Source: Variovorax saccharolyticus (GTDB lineage: Bacteria; Pseudomonadota; Gammaproteobacteria; Burkholderiales; Burkholderiaceae_C). From it: a DNA stretch of 64,000 bases. Made by a program: the position numbers and the translations under genes. Within the stretch, counting starts at the first letter, position 1; the number at the start of each line of letters is the position of its first letter. Of this stretch, positions 27,417 to 38,557 are shown in pieces. The DNA lies in contig NZ_JASZYT010000004.1 of NCBI RefSeq assembly GCF_030316765.1, positions 455,746 through 519,745 on the forward strand, written 5' to 3'. The notes beneath the pieces were generated by a model. That model ran no database searches. It was not told where the DNA came from and saw only the letters and a list, made by a program, of their open reading frames with translations.

Positions 27417-28124
27417 ATGAGCACGACGACCAAGGCGCCCAGCGCCAAACCCGCCTTGCGGCAACTGCAGACCCTGCCCGAGCAGATCGCCGAGCGCATC
27501 TTCGAGTCGATCGCCAACGGCGACTACGGGCCGGGCGACCGCATTCGCGAAGAAGCGCTTTCCGAGCAGTTCGAAGTCAGCCGCGGCCCGGTGCGCGAAG
27601 CACTGCGCATCCTCGAGAAGGACGCGGTGGTGCGCATACTTCCCAATCGCGGCGCCCATGTCACGCAGCTCTCGATCAAGGAGGTGGCCGACATCTTCGA
27701 GATCCGTCGCACCCTGTCCGGCGCAATGATCGCCCGCCTGTCGGTCGATGACGCCGCACGCCTGGCGGCTGCCATCGATGCCGACGTCCGGACGCTCGAT
27801 GCGCTGGCCCAGGAGCCCGATGGCAGCGCCGAGTACTTCCAGACCTCCTACCGTCTCAGCCGCACCCTGCGCGAGGCGTGCAGCAACGAGCGCATGGGCG
27901 AGATCCTGGCTTCGCTGTCGCGCCAGACCTTGCGCTACACGCAGCTCGGCCTGGCGACGCCGGCCCGGCGCAAGGAGTCGGCGCGCAACTGGCGCGTCAT
28001 GCAGAAGGCCATGAAGGCAGGCAACGTCCAGGCCGCCGCCGAAGCGGCCGAGAAGCTGATCGAGGACTCCAAGCGCGAAGCCATCAAGCAGCTCGAGGCG
28101 CGTCCGTCGGCCATCGCCGGCTGA
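27417..28124 (+). CDS. GntR-family regulator, FadR subfamily (paralogue 1)
   Basis: This 235-residue protein has an N-terminal winged helix (LPEQIAERIFESIANGDYGP, EEALSEQFEVSRGPVREALR) and an all-helical FadR/FCD-like ligand domain from about residue 95. It is strikingly similar to the GntR protein at 43632-44336: the segments VSRGPVREALRILEKD and PNRGAHVTQLSIKEV are shared. FadR-type proteins typically repress catabolic operons until an acid or CoA ester binds. The ATG at 27417 is used because the earlier in-frame ATG at 27387 lies inside the operator-like dyad and lacks a ribosome site. It is convergent with the thiolase-like gene. It probably co-regulates the island at 28140-48524. Confidence 0.92.
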   Translation: MSTTTKAPSAKPALRQLQTLPEQIAERIFESIANGDYGPGDRIREEALSEQFEVSRGPVREALRILEKDAVVRILPNRGAHVTQLSIKEVADIFEIRRTLSGAMIARLSVDDAARLAAAIDADVRTLDALAQEPDGSAEYFQTSYRLSRTLREACSNERMGEILASLSRQTLRYTQLGLATPARRKESARNWRVMQKAMKAGNVQAAAEAAEKLIEDSKREAIKQLEARPSAIAG

Positions 28125-28139
28125 GGTCGTCTAGCGGCC

Positions 28140-29312
28140 CTAGTCCGCAGCGCCGAGGACCATGACCATGTACGCGGACATGACCAGCCCGCCGGCCTGA
28201 AGCAGGCAGTTGCGCGCATTCGGCACCTGGCGCTCGCCGCAGTCGCCGCGCAACTGGCGCACCGATTCGATCATCAGCGGCATGCCGAACATGCCCCCGT
28301 GATTGAATGACAGTCCACCGCCCGAGGTGTTCATCGGGAACGCGCCCCCCGGCGCGATGCGCCCGCCTTCGACGAAGGCCCCGCTCTCGCCGCGCCCGCA
28401 GAAGCCCAGTTCCTCGAGGCCGATCAGCACGTTGATCGTGAAGGCGTCGTAGATCTGCACGATGTCGATGTCCGGGCGGCCCAGGCCGGCGCGTTGCAGC
28501 GCGAGGCGGCCCATCGCGGCGAGCACGCCGTTGTCGATCCAGTCGTCGATGCCGAAGGGCGTGGCGTGCTGGATGTACTGCTCGGCGAAGCCCCGCACCA
28601 GCACCGGCGGGCGGCGCAGGTCGCGCGCCCGCTCGGCCCGCACCAGCACGATCGCGCCGGCGCTGTCGCTGACCTGGCAGATGTCGAACTTGCGCAGCGG
28701 GTCGGCGATCATCGGCGCCGCCAGGTAGTCTTCCATCGTCAGCGGCGAGCGGGCGATGGCGTCCGGATTGAGCTGCGCCCAGCGCCTGGCTGCCAGCGCG
28801 ACCTCGCCCAGGTCCTCCGGGCGGGTGCCGTAGCGATGCATGTGCAGGCGCGCCTGCATCGCATAGAAGCCGATCGGGCTCAGCATGCCGTAGGGGAGCA
28901 CGAACTGGCCGCTGGGCATGCGCGCATCCTGTGCATGCCCGCCGCGCTGGCGGCTGCGGTCCAGCCGCTGGGTGCTGCCGTAGGTGATCAGGGCAGCCTC
29001 GCAGAGCCCGGCCTCCATCGCCGCCATCGCATGGGCGACATGCGTCAGGTTCGACTGGCCGCCGACGACGGTGCTGTCGACATGACGCGGCGACAGGCCC
29101 ATGTACTCCGTGACCAGCAGCCCCGCGGCGCGGTCGTCCCAATGGGCGAAGACACCATCGATGTCGGTAGGCTTCAGCCCGGCATCGAGGATCGCCTGCC
29201 GCGCCGCTTCGCATTGCAGCGACAGGGCGGTGTCGCCCGGCCGGGCCTTTCCCATGCCGGCCTCGCCGACGCCCACGACGGCATAGCGGCCGCTCAGCGC
29301 TTTCGGGTCCAT
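28140..29312 (-). CDS. Thiolase-fold protein of the lipid-transfer/SCP2 type (possible aldolase)
   Basis: This 390-residue thiolase-superfamily protein starts GRYAVVGVGEAGMGK and ends with the family glycine-rich segments NTSGGGLSFNHGG and CLLQAGGLVM. At the position of the nucleophilic cysteine of true thiolases it reads VGGQSNLTHV, with serine rather than cysteine, as in thiolase-like proteins that cannot form the acyl-enzyme. Members of this group that pair with a DUF35 partner include the Ltp2-type steroid side-chain aldolases. A DUF35 gene is the first gene of the same operon here, so retro-aldol C-C cleavage of a hydroxyacyl-CoA is a better guess than thiolysis. GAAAGGAC before the ATG at 29312 supports the start. 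Confidence 0.82.
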   Translation of the reverse strand: MDPKALSGRYAVVGVGEAGMGKARPGDTALSLQCEAARQAILDAGLKPTDIDGVFAHWDDRAAGLLVTEYMGLSPRHVDSTVVGGQSNLTHVAHAMAAMEAGLCEAALITYGSTQRLDRSRQRGGHAQDARMPSGQFVLPYGMLSPIGFYAMQARLHMHRYGTRPEDLGEVALAARRWAQLNPDAIARSPLTMEDYLAAPMIADPLRKFDICQVSDSAGAIVLVRAERARDLRRPPVLVRGFAEQYIQHATPFGIDDWIDNGVLAAMGRLALQRAGLGRPDIDIVQIYDAFTINVLIGLEELGFCGRGESGAFVEGGRIAPGGAFPMNTSGGGLSFNHGGMFGMPLMIESVRQLRGDCGERQVPNARNCLLQAGGLVMSAYMVMVLGAAD

Positions 29313-29322
29313 GTCTGTCCTT

Positions 29323-30867
29323 TCAGGCCTTGGCCGCCTCGGCGGCGAGCTGGGCGCGCACATCCTTCTTGAGCACCTTGCCGACCGGGCTGCGCGGCAG
29401 CGTCGGCCAGAACGCGACCTGCTTGGGCGTCTTCAGGCTGCCGAAGCGCGTCTTGCACAGGTCGATGATCTCGTCGGCGGACGCGCTGCTGCCGGCCTTG
29501 AGTTCGACCACCGCGGTCAGGCGTTCGCCCCAGTCGGGGTCGGGCACGCCGACCACCGCGCAGTCCTGCACCGCCGGGTGGCTCCAGATCACCTGCTCGA
29601 TCTCGCTCGGGTAGATGTTGAATCCGCCGGAGATCACCATGTCCTTCTTGCGGTCGACCACATAGAGGAAGCCGTTCTCGTCGAACACGCCGATGTCGCC
29701 GGTGTGGTGCCAGCCGAAGGCACGGGCCTCGGCGGTGGCCTCCGGGTTGTTGAAGTAGCCCGGCGACACCAGCTCGCCGCGGGCCACGATCTCGCCGCGC
29801 TCGCCGGTCGGCACGATGTTGCCCTGGTCGTCCATCAGCGCCACCTCGCAGGCGCCCGAAGGGCGGCCGGCCGAGGCGAGGTGCTTGTCGAGCTCGGGGT
29901 CGCCGTGCACGAAATGGTCCTTGCGCGACAGGCAGGTGATCACGCCGGGCACCTCGGACTGGCCGTAGCTCTGCATGAAGACCTGGCCCCAGCGGGCCAG
30001 CCCCTCGCGCAGCTTGTCGACCGACATCGGCGCGGCGCCGTACAGCACGTATTCGAGCGAGGAGCAGTCGCGCGTCGCGACGTCGGGGTGCGCCAGCAGG
30101 CGATAGATCAGGGTGGGCGGCAGGAAGATGTGCGTCACGCGCTCGCGCTCGATCGCTTCCAGGATCACGCCGGGGTCGGCCGCGGGAGCGATCACGTTGC
30201 GCGTGCCGAAGCGCGACAGCGCGACCATGGTCGCGCCCGCGGCGTGCGTGAGAGGCGCGACCACCAGGTGCACCGGCTCCTTGCGCGGCGGCGTGAACTG
30301 GTTGGCGATGCGGTAGGCGGTCTCGAGCGAGCGGTGGCTCTGCATGATCGCCTTCGGCCGGCCGGTCGTGCCGCCCGAGGACTTGATGAGCGCGATGTCG
30401 TCCGGGTCGCGCTGTACGGCCACGCGCTGGCCGGCGAAGCTCTTCATCCAGCGGGCGATGTCTTCGCCGTCGCGCTCGAGTGGCCCGGTCAGGCCGATGA
30501 CGCGCTTGAGCGTCGGTATCCCGGCCTTCAGGCGCTCGAGCTGCGGCGCGTATTGCGCGTGGCAGATCAACACCGCGACTTCGCAGAAGCTGGCGAACCA
30601 GACGATGTCCTCGATCGGGTCGCGGGCGTTGAGCGGCACGAAGACCGCGCCGCTGCGCATCACGCCCAGCATCGCCGGCAGCACCATCGGATGGTTGGGA
30701 GAGAGCACGGCCACGTGCGTGCCCGGCTGCACCTCGCGCACCAATGCGGCGGCCACCGCGTGCGAGGCGTCGGCCGCTTCGCGGTAGGTCATGCGCAGCT
30801 CGCCGCCCTGGACGAACACGCGGTCGGGGAAGGCCGTGGCGCCGGCGTCGAAGGAATCGATGATCAT
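29323..30867 (-). CDS. AMP-forming acyl-CoA synthetase (ligase 1)
   Basis: This 514-residue adenylate-forming enzyme converts a carboxylic acid, ATP and CoA to acyl-CoA, AMP and pyrophosphate. It shows the P-loop-like core motif SSGGTTGRPKAIMQSHRS, the YGQSE region for substrate and AMP binding, the hinge DRKKDMVISGGFNIYPSEIE and the catalytic lysine near the C-terminus (PRSPVGKVLKKD). It lies between the thiolase-like gene (10 bases downstream) and the DUF35 gene (13 bases upstream), so the three are one transcription unit. The acid substrate is not evident from sequence; overall it resembles medium-chain and aryl-CoA ligases. Confidence 0.93.
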   Translation of the reverse strand: MIIDSFDAGATAFPDRVFVQGGELRMTYREAADASHAVAAALVREVQPGTHVAVLSPNHPMVLPAMLGVMRSGAVFVPLNARDPIEDIVWFASFCEVAVLICHAQYAPQLERLKAGIPTLKRVIGLTGPLERDGEDIARWMKSFAGQRVAVQRDPDDIALIKSSGGTTGRPKAIMQSHRSLETAYRIANQFTPPRKEPVHLVVAPLTHAAGATMVALSRFGTRNVIAPAADPGVILEAIERERVTHIFLPPTLIYRLLAHPDVATRDCSSLEYVLYGAAPMSVDKLREGLARWGQVFMQSYGQSEVPGVITCLSRKDHFVHGDPELDKHLASAGRPSGACEVALMDDQGNIVPTGERGEIVARGELVSPGYFNNPEATAEARAFGWHHTGDIGVFDENGFLYVVDRKKDMVISGGFNIYPSEIEQVIWSHPAVQDCAVVGVPDPDWGERLTAVVELKAGSSASADEIIDLCKTRFGSLKTPKQVAFWPTLPRSPVGKVLKKDVRAQLAAEAAKA

Positions 30868-30880
30868 CTGGTCTCCAGTT

Positions 30881-31339
30881 TCAACAGAGGGGGGAGGCGA
30901 GCCGGAACATCGGCAGCGCGATCTCGCTGCTCACGCGTTCGAAGCAGACCTCGACCGGCGCCCCCACCGCGAGCCGCGCGAAGTCCGGGCCGACGATGCC
31001 CGCCAGCAGGCGCACGCCCTCGTCGAGTTCGATCATCCCGATCGCGTAGGGCACGCGCGATTCGAAGGCGGCGTGGCCGGCCACGTGACACACGGTGTAG
31101 GTGTAGACCCGGCCGCGGCCGCTGGCCCGCACCCATTCGATGGCGTCGGACAGGCACCGGGTGCAGAAGCGGCGCGGATAGAACTGGTGGCGGGCGCAGG
31201 CGCGGCAGTACTGGATCTTGAGGCTGCCCTCGAGCGCGGCCTGCCAGTAGGGCGCGGTCTCCGCGGTGGGGATCGGCAGGGGAGCTGGCGGGGGCACGCT
31301 CGCCTGGGCTTCCTCGATGTCGTTTTCGGCAGGAACCAT
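30881..31339 (-). CDS. DUF35 OB-fold protein with N-terminal zinc ribbon
   Basis: This 152-residue protein has a zinc ribbon C-R-A-C followed fifteen residues later by C-T-R-C, then an OB-fold (RVYTYTVCHV, VPYAIGMIELDEGVRLLAGI). DUF35 proteins bind thiolase-fold enzymes and contribute to acyl-CoA binding, for example in the Ltp2/ChsH2 aldolase and in archaeal HMG-CoA synthase complexes. The partner is almost certainly the product of 28140-29312 in the same operon. The ATG at 31339 is preceded by GGAG and is preferred to a longer frame that would run into the promoter. It is the first gene of the leftward unit from the divergent promoter. Confidence 0.88.
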   Translation of the reverse strand: MVPAENDIEEAQASVPPPAPLPIPTAETAPYWQAALEGSLKIQYCRACARHQFYPRRFCTRCLSDAIEWVRASGRGRVYTYTVCHVAGHAAFESRVPYAIGMIELDEGVRLLAGIVGPDFARLAVGAPVEVCFERVSSEIALPMFRLASPLC

Positions 31340-31502
31340 GGTTTGTCTCCGTTCGGGCGGATCGGTCCGCCTTCCGATGGTGCAGCACTTTGCCGCGATG
31401 GATGGCATTAGATCATGAACACATTAATCTTGTCAACAATCTGAATGTCGAGTAAAGTTTGGGCATCCGACGAGGTGTCGGAACTACCACCCGAGGCTCC
31501 AC
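31340..31502. promoter_or_regulatory. Divergent promoter/operator, copy 1
   Basis: Two sigma-70-like promoters diverge with overlapping -35 boxes. Rightward: TTGTCA (31430-31435), 17 bases, TAAAGT (31453-31458). Leftward: TTGACA (complement of 31431-31436), 18 bases, TCTAAT (complement of 31407-31412). The shared core TTGTCAACAA is a GntR-like dyad (TTGT-CA-ACAA), so one bound repressor could shut both promoters. Almost the whole region is repeated at 43470-43631. Confidence 0.72.
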
Positions 31503-31730
31503 ATGACCAAACAGACAAAGATTCGCTCCGAGATCACCGGCACCGTATGGAAGATCCTGGTGCAGGCCGGCGACACCCTGCAGGCCGACGACACCCTCAT
31601 GGTTCTGGAATCCATGAAGATGGAGATTCCCGTGATCGCCCCCGAGGCCGGCCGGGTGATCGAGCTGTTCATCGCCGAAGGCGCGCCGGTGCGCGAGGGC
31701 CAGGACATCGCCCTCTTCGAGGAGGAGTGA
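31503..31730 (+). CDS. Small biotin carrier protein (biotinyl domain only)
   Basis: This 75-residue protein is a stand-alone biotinyl domain: the biotinylation site is the second lysine-flanked motif LESMKMEIPV, with the usual beta-hairpin partners (ITGTVWKILVQAGDTL and EGAPVREGQDIALFEEE). It would be modified by biotin protein ligase and carry carboxyl groups between a biotin carboxylase and a carboxyltransferase. Its size is like the 1.3S subunit core of transcarboxylase and small carriers of acyl-CoA carboxylases, and unlike the longer AccB-type carrier at 42975-43469. It is followed six bases later by a carboxyltransferase gene, its likely partner. Confidence 0.93.
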   Translation: MTKQTKIRSEITGTVWKILVQAGDTLQADDTLMVLESMKMEIPVIAPEAGRVIELFIAEGAPVREGQDIALFEEE

Positions 31731-31735
31731 AGGCC

Positions 31736-33328
31736 ATGAACCTCACGATCGCACCGACGAGCCCGGCCGTCAATGCCGCGGCCCCCGCCGCTTCCAGCTT
31801 CGAGGCGCAGCGCGCCGAGCTCGACGACCGGGTCCGGGAGGCGCTGGCGATGGGTGGCGAGGCCAAGCTCGCCAAGCGCCGCGCCGGCGGCCACCTGAAC
31901 GCCCGCGAGCGCGTCGAGCGCCTGCTGGACGCCGGCTCCTTCAACGAGAGCGGCATGCTGGCGGTCTCGGCCGTTCCGGCCGACCGCGCCCGCTCGCCGG
32001 CCGACGCCAAGATCAGCGGCACCGGACGCATCGACGGGCGGCGGGTCGCCGTGGTGTCGAACGACATGACGGTCATGGGCGCCTCCTCCTCGGCCGTCAA
32101 CATGCGCAAGATCGCGCGCCTGAAGGAGAGCGCGACCCGCAGCGGCATGCCGCTGGTCTTCCTCGGCGAATCGAGCGGCTCCCGGGTGCCCGACAGCCTG
32201 GGCGCGGAAGCGATGGCCGGCGCCGGCCAGGATCCGCAGCAGTACTGCCGGCGGCGCGAGATCCCCTGGGTCAGCGCGGTGCTCGGTCCCTGCCTGGGCT
32301 CGTCGACCTGGTACACCTGCCTGTCCGACTTCGTGGTGATGCGCAAAGGCGCCTTTCTCGCGGTGTCGAGCGCGCGCGTGACCTCGCTGGCGATCGGCGA
32401 GGCCGTCGACCCCGAGGAACTGGGTGGCTGGAAGCTCCATGCCGAGCAGACCGGCCTGGTCGACCTGGTCGTCGACAGCGACGAGGAAGCGCTGGCCGCC
32501 ATCCGCCGCTTCCTGAGCTACCTGCCGTCCCATGCGGGGGCCCGGCCGCCGAGCCTGCCGGCCGCCGAGGCGGTCGCGCCCGACGCCGAGAAGCTGGTCG
32601 AGCTGGTGCCATCTGCGCGCGGCAAGACCTACGACATGCGCAAGGTCATCGCCGGCATCGTCGACGAGGGCAGCTTCTTCAACCTCAAGGACCGCTTCGG
32701 CCGGGCCGCCGTGACCGGTCTGGCGCGGCTGGGCGGAGAAAGCGTGGGCATCGTCGCCTCGAACCCGATGTTCAAGGGCGGCGCCATGGACCCCGAGGCC
32801 TGCCGCAAGGTCAGCGCCTTCCTCGTGATGTGCGACTCGTTCAACATCCCGATCCTGTTCCTGGTCGACACGCCGGGCTTCCTGGTGGGCATCGAGGGCG
32901 AGCGCAAGGCGGCGCCGGCGCACATCATGAACATGATCCATGCCGTGCAGCTGTGCAGCGTGCCCAAGCTGGCGGTGATCCTGCGCAAGAGCTACGGCCA
33001 GGCCTACATCAACATGGGCGGCGGCCGCAACAGCGACGAGGCGGCGGCCTGGACCAGCGCCGATGCCAGCTTCATGGACCCGCAGATCGGCGTCAGCGTG
33101 CTGCATGGCATCCAGCGCGAGGACGACCCCGAGCGCTTCGACCAGCTGAAGGCCGAACTGGCGCGCGACACCTCGGCCTATGCACTGGCCGGCGCCTTCG
33201 GCGTGCAGGCGGTGATCGCTCCGCAGCAGACCCGCAGCTGGCTCATCGATGCGCTCGCCGCCCATCGCCGCGAGCGCAACGGCGGCATCGGCCAGCACGA
33301 GATGCGTGCCTGGCCGACCTACCTCTGA
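31736..33328 (+). CDS. Biotin-dependent acyl-CoA carboxyltransferase (CT 1, PccB/12S type)
   Basis: This 530-residue protein is a fused two-lobed crotonase-fold carboxyltransferase. The N-lobe includes KRRAGGHLNARERVERLLD and the acyl-CoA/biotin oxyanion segment VFLGESSGSRVPDSLG; the C-lobe includes FNIPILFLVDTPGFLVGIEG and LRKSYGQAYINMGGG. Length and order match the beta subunits of propionyl-, methylcrotonyl- and geranyl-CoA carboxylases and transcarboxylase 12S. It would transfer CO2 from biotin to an acyl-CoA. A second, clearly different carboxyltransferase is encoded at 46929-48524. The start at 31736 is the ATG just after the biotin carrier gene; an upstream open frame overlaps that gene and is not used. 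Confidence 0.93.
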   Translation: MNLTIAPTSPAVNAAAPAASSFEAQRAELDDRVREALAMGGEAKLAKRRAGGHLNARERVERLLDAGSFNESGMLAVSAVPADRARSPADAKISGTGRIDGRRVAVVSNDMTVMGASSSAVNMRKIARLKESATRSGMPLVFLGESSGSRVPDSLGAEAMAGAGQDPQQYCRRREIPWVSAVLGPCLGSSTWYTCLSDFVVMRKGAFLAVSSARVTSLAIGEAVDPEELGGWKLHAEQTGLVDLVVDSDEEALAAIRRFLSYLPSHAGARPPSLPAAEAVAPDAEKLVELVPSARGKTYDMRKVIAGIVDEGSFFNLKDRFGRAAVTGLARLGGESVGIVASNPMFKGGAMDPEACRKVSAFLVMCDSFNIPILFLVDTPGFLVGIEGERKAAPAHIMNMIHAVQLCSVPKLAVILRKSYGQAYINMGGGRNSDEAAAWTSADASFMDPQIGVSVLHGIQREDDPERFDQLKAELARDTSAYALAGAFGVQAVIAPQQTRSWLIDALAAHRRERNGGIGQHEMRAWPTYL

Positions 33329-33410
33329 AGCGGCCGATGCGACCCTGGCGCGTCGAGGCCGCCGGGATCAGAATGCGAGGTTGACGGCAGCGATCTCAAG
33401 GAGAACCTCC

Positions 33411-36205
<2,795 letters not shown>

Positions 36206-36209
<4 letters not shown>

Positions 36210-37696
36210 GCGTCATGCAAGGCCCTCGCTATCCGGCGCTCTACCAGCTCAATACGCGCGTCTTCCTGACGGCGCTGTCGCGGTCGCTGGGTCGTGCGGC
36301 CACGCTGGACGACATCGCCGACGCCGAGCTGGATCGGCTGTCCGGCATGGGGTTCGACTGGCTCTGGTTGCTGAGCGTCTGGCAGACCGGAGAAGCCGCG
36401 CAGCGCATCTCGCGCAGCAATCCGGCGTGGCGGCGCGAGTTCGAGCACACGCTGCCTGACCTTCGCGAGGAGGACATCGCGGGTTCGGGCTTCGCGATCA
36501 AGGACTACCGCGTGCACCGCGACCTGGGCGGCGACGCCGCCCTGGCGCGCCTGCGGTCGCGAATGCGCCAGCGCGGGCTGCGCCTGATGCTCGACTTCGT
36601 GCCGAACCACATGGCCCTCGATCATCCGTGGACCGACGAGCGGCCGGACTGCTTCGTGCATGCCAGCGAAGCCGATCTGGCGCGAGCGCCCCAGAACCAT
36701 TGCCGCGTGCAGACCCGCAACGGCCCGCTGCTGCTCGCCCACGGCCGGGACCCGTACTTCGACGGCTGGCCCGACACCCTGCAGCTCGACTACGGCAACG
36801 CCCATCTGCAGACGTCGATGATCGCCGAGCTCGAGCGCATCGCCGGCCAGTGCGACGGCCTTCGCTGCGACATGGCGATGCTGGTCGTGCCCGAGGTCTT
36901 CGAGCGCACCTGGGGCATCCGGGCCGAAGCGTTCTGGCCCCGGGCGATCGACACGGTGCGGCGCTCCCACCCCGGCTTCCTGTTCATGGCGGAGGTCTAC
37001 TGGGACATGGAATGGACCCTGCAGCAGCAGGGTTTCGACTACGCCTACGACAAGCGCCTGTACGACCGCCTGCACGAGCTGCACGCCCGCCCGGTTCGCG
37101 AGCACCTGTGCGCGGACATGGGCTACCAGGACCGGCTGGCGCGCTTCCTGGAGAACCACGACGAAGCGCGGGCGGCCGCCTCCCTGGCCCCTGAAGTCCA
37201 CCCCGCCGCGGCGGTGCTGACCTATGTCTCGCCGGGCCTGCGCTTCTTCCATCAAGGGCAGCTCGAAGGCCGGCGCACGCGGATTTCCCCGCATCTGGTG
37301 CGCGGACCGGACGAAGCCGTGGACGCTGCGCTCGAGCAGTTCTATGGCCGGCTGCTGGCGCTGCTGCGCCGGCCGGCGCTGCGCGACGGCCGCTGGTCGC
37401 TGCGGGACTGTCTCCCGGCCTGGGACGGCAACCCCAGTTCGGACAATTTCATCGCCTTCGATTGGGAGGGGGCCGATGGCGAGCGGGTGCTGGTTGCCGT
37501 GAACTACGCGCCGCAGCCATCCCAGTGCTTCGTGCGTCTTCCGTTCCCGCAGCTGGCAGGAAGCGTGCTGCGCTTGCGCGACCTGCTCGGCACGGCGGTC
37601 TACGACCGTCCGGGCGACGACCTGCTGTCGCGCGGCTTGTTCCTCGACCTGCCGCCATGGGGCCACCACGCCTTCGAGGTGCAGCGGCTGGCCTGA
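36206..37696 (+). CDS. Alpha-amylase-family (GH13) enzyme
   Basis: This 496-residue TIM-barrel enzyme shows the four GH13 conserved regions: MLDFVPNHMALDH (region I), GLRCDMAML with the nucleophile aspartate (II), FMAEVYWDMEW with the acid glutamate (III) and FLENHDEARAA (IV). It should cleave or transfer alpha-glucosyl units. A GTG at 36206 overlaps the stop of the GH63 gene in GTGA, suggesting translational coupling; an ATG nine bases later is an alternative start. No signal peptide is visible, so it probably acts on intracellular glucan, trehalose or maltooligosaccharides. The specific activity cannot be read from these motifs. Confidence 0.88.
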
Positions 37697-37717
37697 TGGC
37701 CGGCCGGGGCCGGCGTG

Positions 37718-38032
37718 CTACGCCAGCGAGATCTCGCGCATGAGGTTGCTGCGGACCCAGGTGAACGACCCGGACTGGACGTTGTCCGCCTGCCAGCGGC
37801 GGAATTCAGGATCGGCCGCCAGCGGATCCGTGACCTTGGCGTAAGCCACCGCGTTCTCGAACTGCACGGTCAGGACATAGTTGCCCAGCTCGCCCGCGGC
37901 CACGCTCCAGAGTTGCGGGTCGGGTGCTCCGTGTTTCTTCCAGAGCGCCGCGCCCGCTTTCAGGGCGCCGATGACGGCCCCCAGGTCGGCGCCGGGGTTG
38001 GGTCGCAGGACATATCGCGCTTCGTAGGACAT
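37718..38032 (-). CDS. Small dimeric alpha/beta-barrel-like protein (NIPSNAP/ABM-like)
   Basis: This 104-residue soluble protein starts MSYEARYVLRPNPGADLGAV and continues with one helix-strand-helix unit (LWKKHGAPDPQLWSVAAGEL, YVLTVQFENAVAYAKVTDPL), the layout of dimeric ferredoxin-like domains such as NIPSNAP or antibiotic biosynthesis monooxygenase proteins. The assignment is by overall pattern only. GAAGGAGA before the ATG at 38032 fixes the start and excludes the longer upstream frame. It is convergent with the GH13 gene and in the same orientation as the next upstream gene. Function unknown. Confidence 0.65.
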   Translation of the reverse strand: MSYEARYVLRPNPGADLGAVIGALKAGAALWKKHGAPDPQLWSVAAGELGNYVLTVQFENAVAYAKVTDPLAADPEFRRWQADNVQSGSFTWVRSNLMREISLA

Positions 38033-38140
38033 CGACGTCTCCTTCGTCACGGGAAGAGCCGTCATTGAAGCACCCGCGCGCCGGCGGGGCAATCGACTTT
38101 TGCGCTGCCGCAGCGACGGCGGCACCGGCCCTGCGGCCGC

Positions 38141-38416
38141 TCAGTCGGCGTGCGCGCCGGCCATCTCGAAATCGTGGGTTTCCAGCAGCACGGGGTGGCA
38201 CGGCGCCTCGTGGTGGCGCTCGAGGGCGAGGGCGTCGATGGTTGCCCTGTGCGCCTGGTAGGCGGCCACCAGCGTGTCGCCGCCGCCGTCGGCACCGAAG
38301 AGGTCGCGCAGCGGGTCTTCCGAGATCTCGGCGACGACCCTGTCGCCTTCAGGGCCATCCGGGTAGATCGCGAACCGCACCGTGGCCGTGTCGAAACAGT
38401 AGATTGCCTCGGTCAT
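38141..38416 (-). CDS. DUF1488-like small protein
   Basis: This 91-residue acidic protein has the pattern of DUF1488: YCFDTATVRFAIYPDG, then VVAEISEDPLRDLFGADGGG, then LVAAYQAHRATIDALAL. The family is widespread in proteobacteria and uncharacterised. The start at 38416 is preceded by AAAGGAA. It lies between the small ABM-like gene and a large inverted repeat (38439-38482) that separates it from the carboxylase operon upstream. No function can be given. Confidence 0.65.
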   Translation of the reverse strand: MTEAIYCFDTATVRFAIYPDGPEGDRVVAEISEDPLRDLFGADGGGDTLVAAYQAHRATIDALALERHHEAPCHPVLLETHDFEMAGAHAD

Positions 38417-38438
38417 TTCCTTTGCCTCCGCTTGAGAC

Positions 38439-38482
38439 GCAGGCATGCGAAGCGGGTGCTTGGCATGCCTTCGCATGCCTGC
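38439..38482. repeat. 14-bp inverted repeat after the carboxylase operon
   Basis: The arms GCAGGCATGCGAAG (38439-38452) and CTTCGCATGCCTGC (38469-38482) are perfectly complementary with a 16-base loop that holds another GCATGC. The hairpin falls in the 141-base gap after the leftward operon that ends at 38558 and before the DUF1488 gene. No T-run follows, so it may be a Rho-assisted 3' end, a messenger-stabilising hairpin or a protein-binding site. Confidence 0.6.
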
Positions 38483-38557
38483 ACATGATCCGCCGCCGGA
38501 CCTCGCAGGTCCAATGGAAGCTCTTCGGGCAGTGCGGGCATTTCACCCGCGCGCCGA

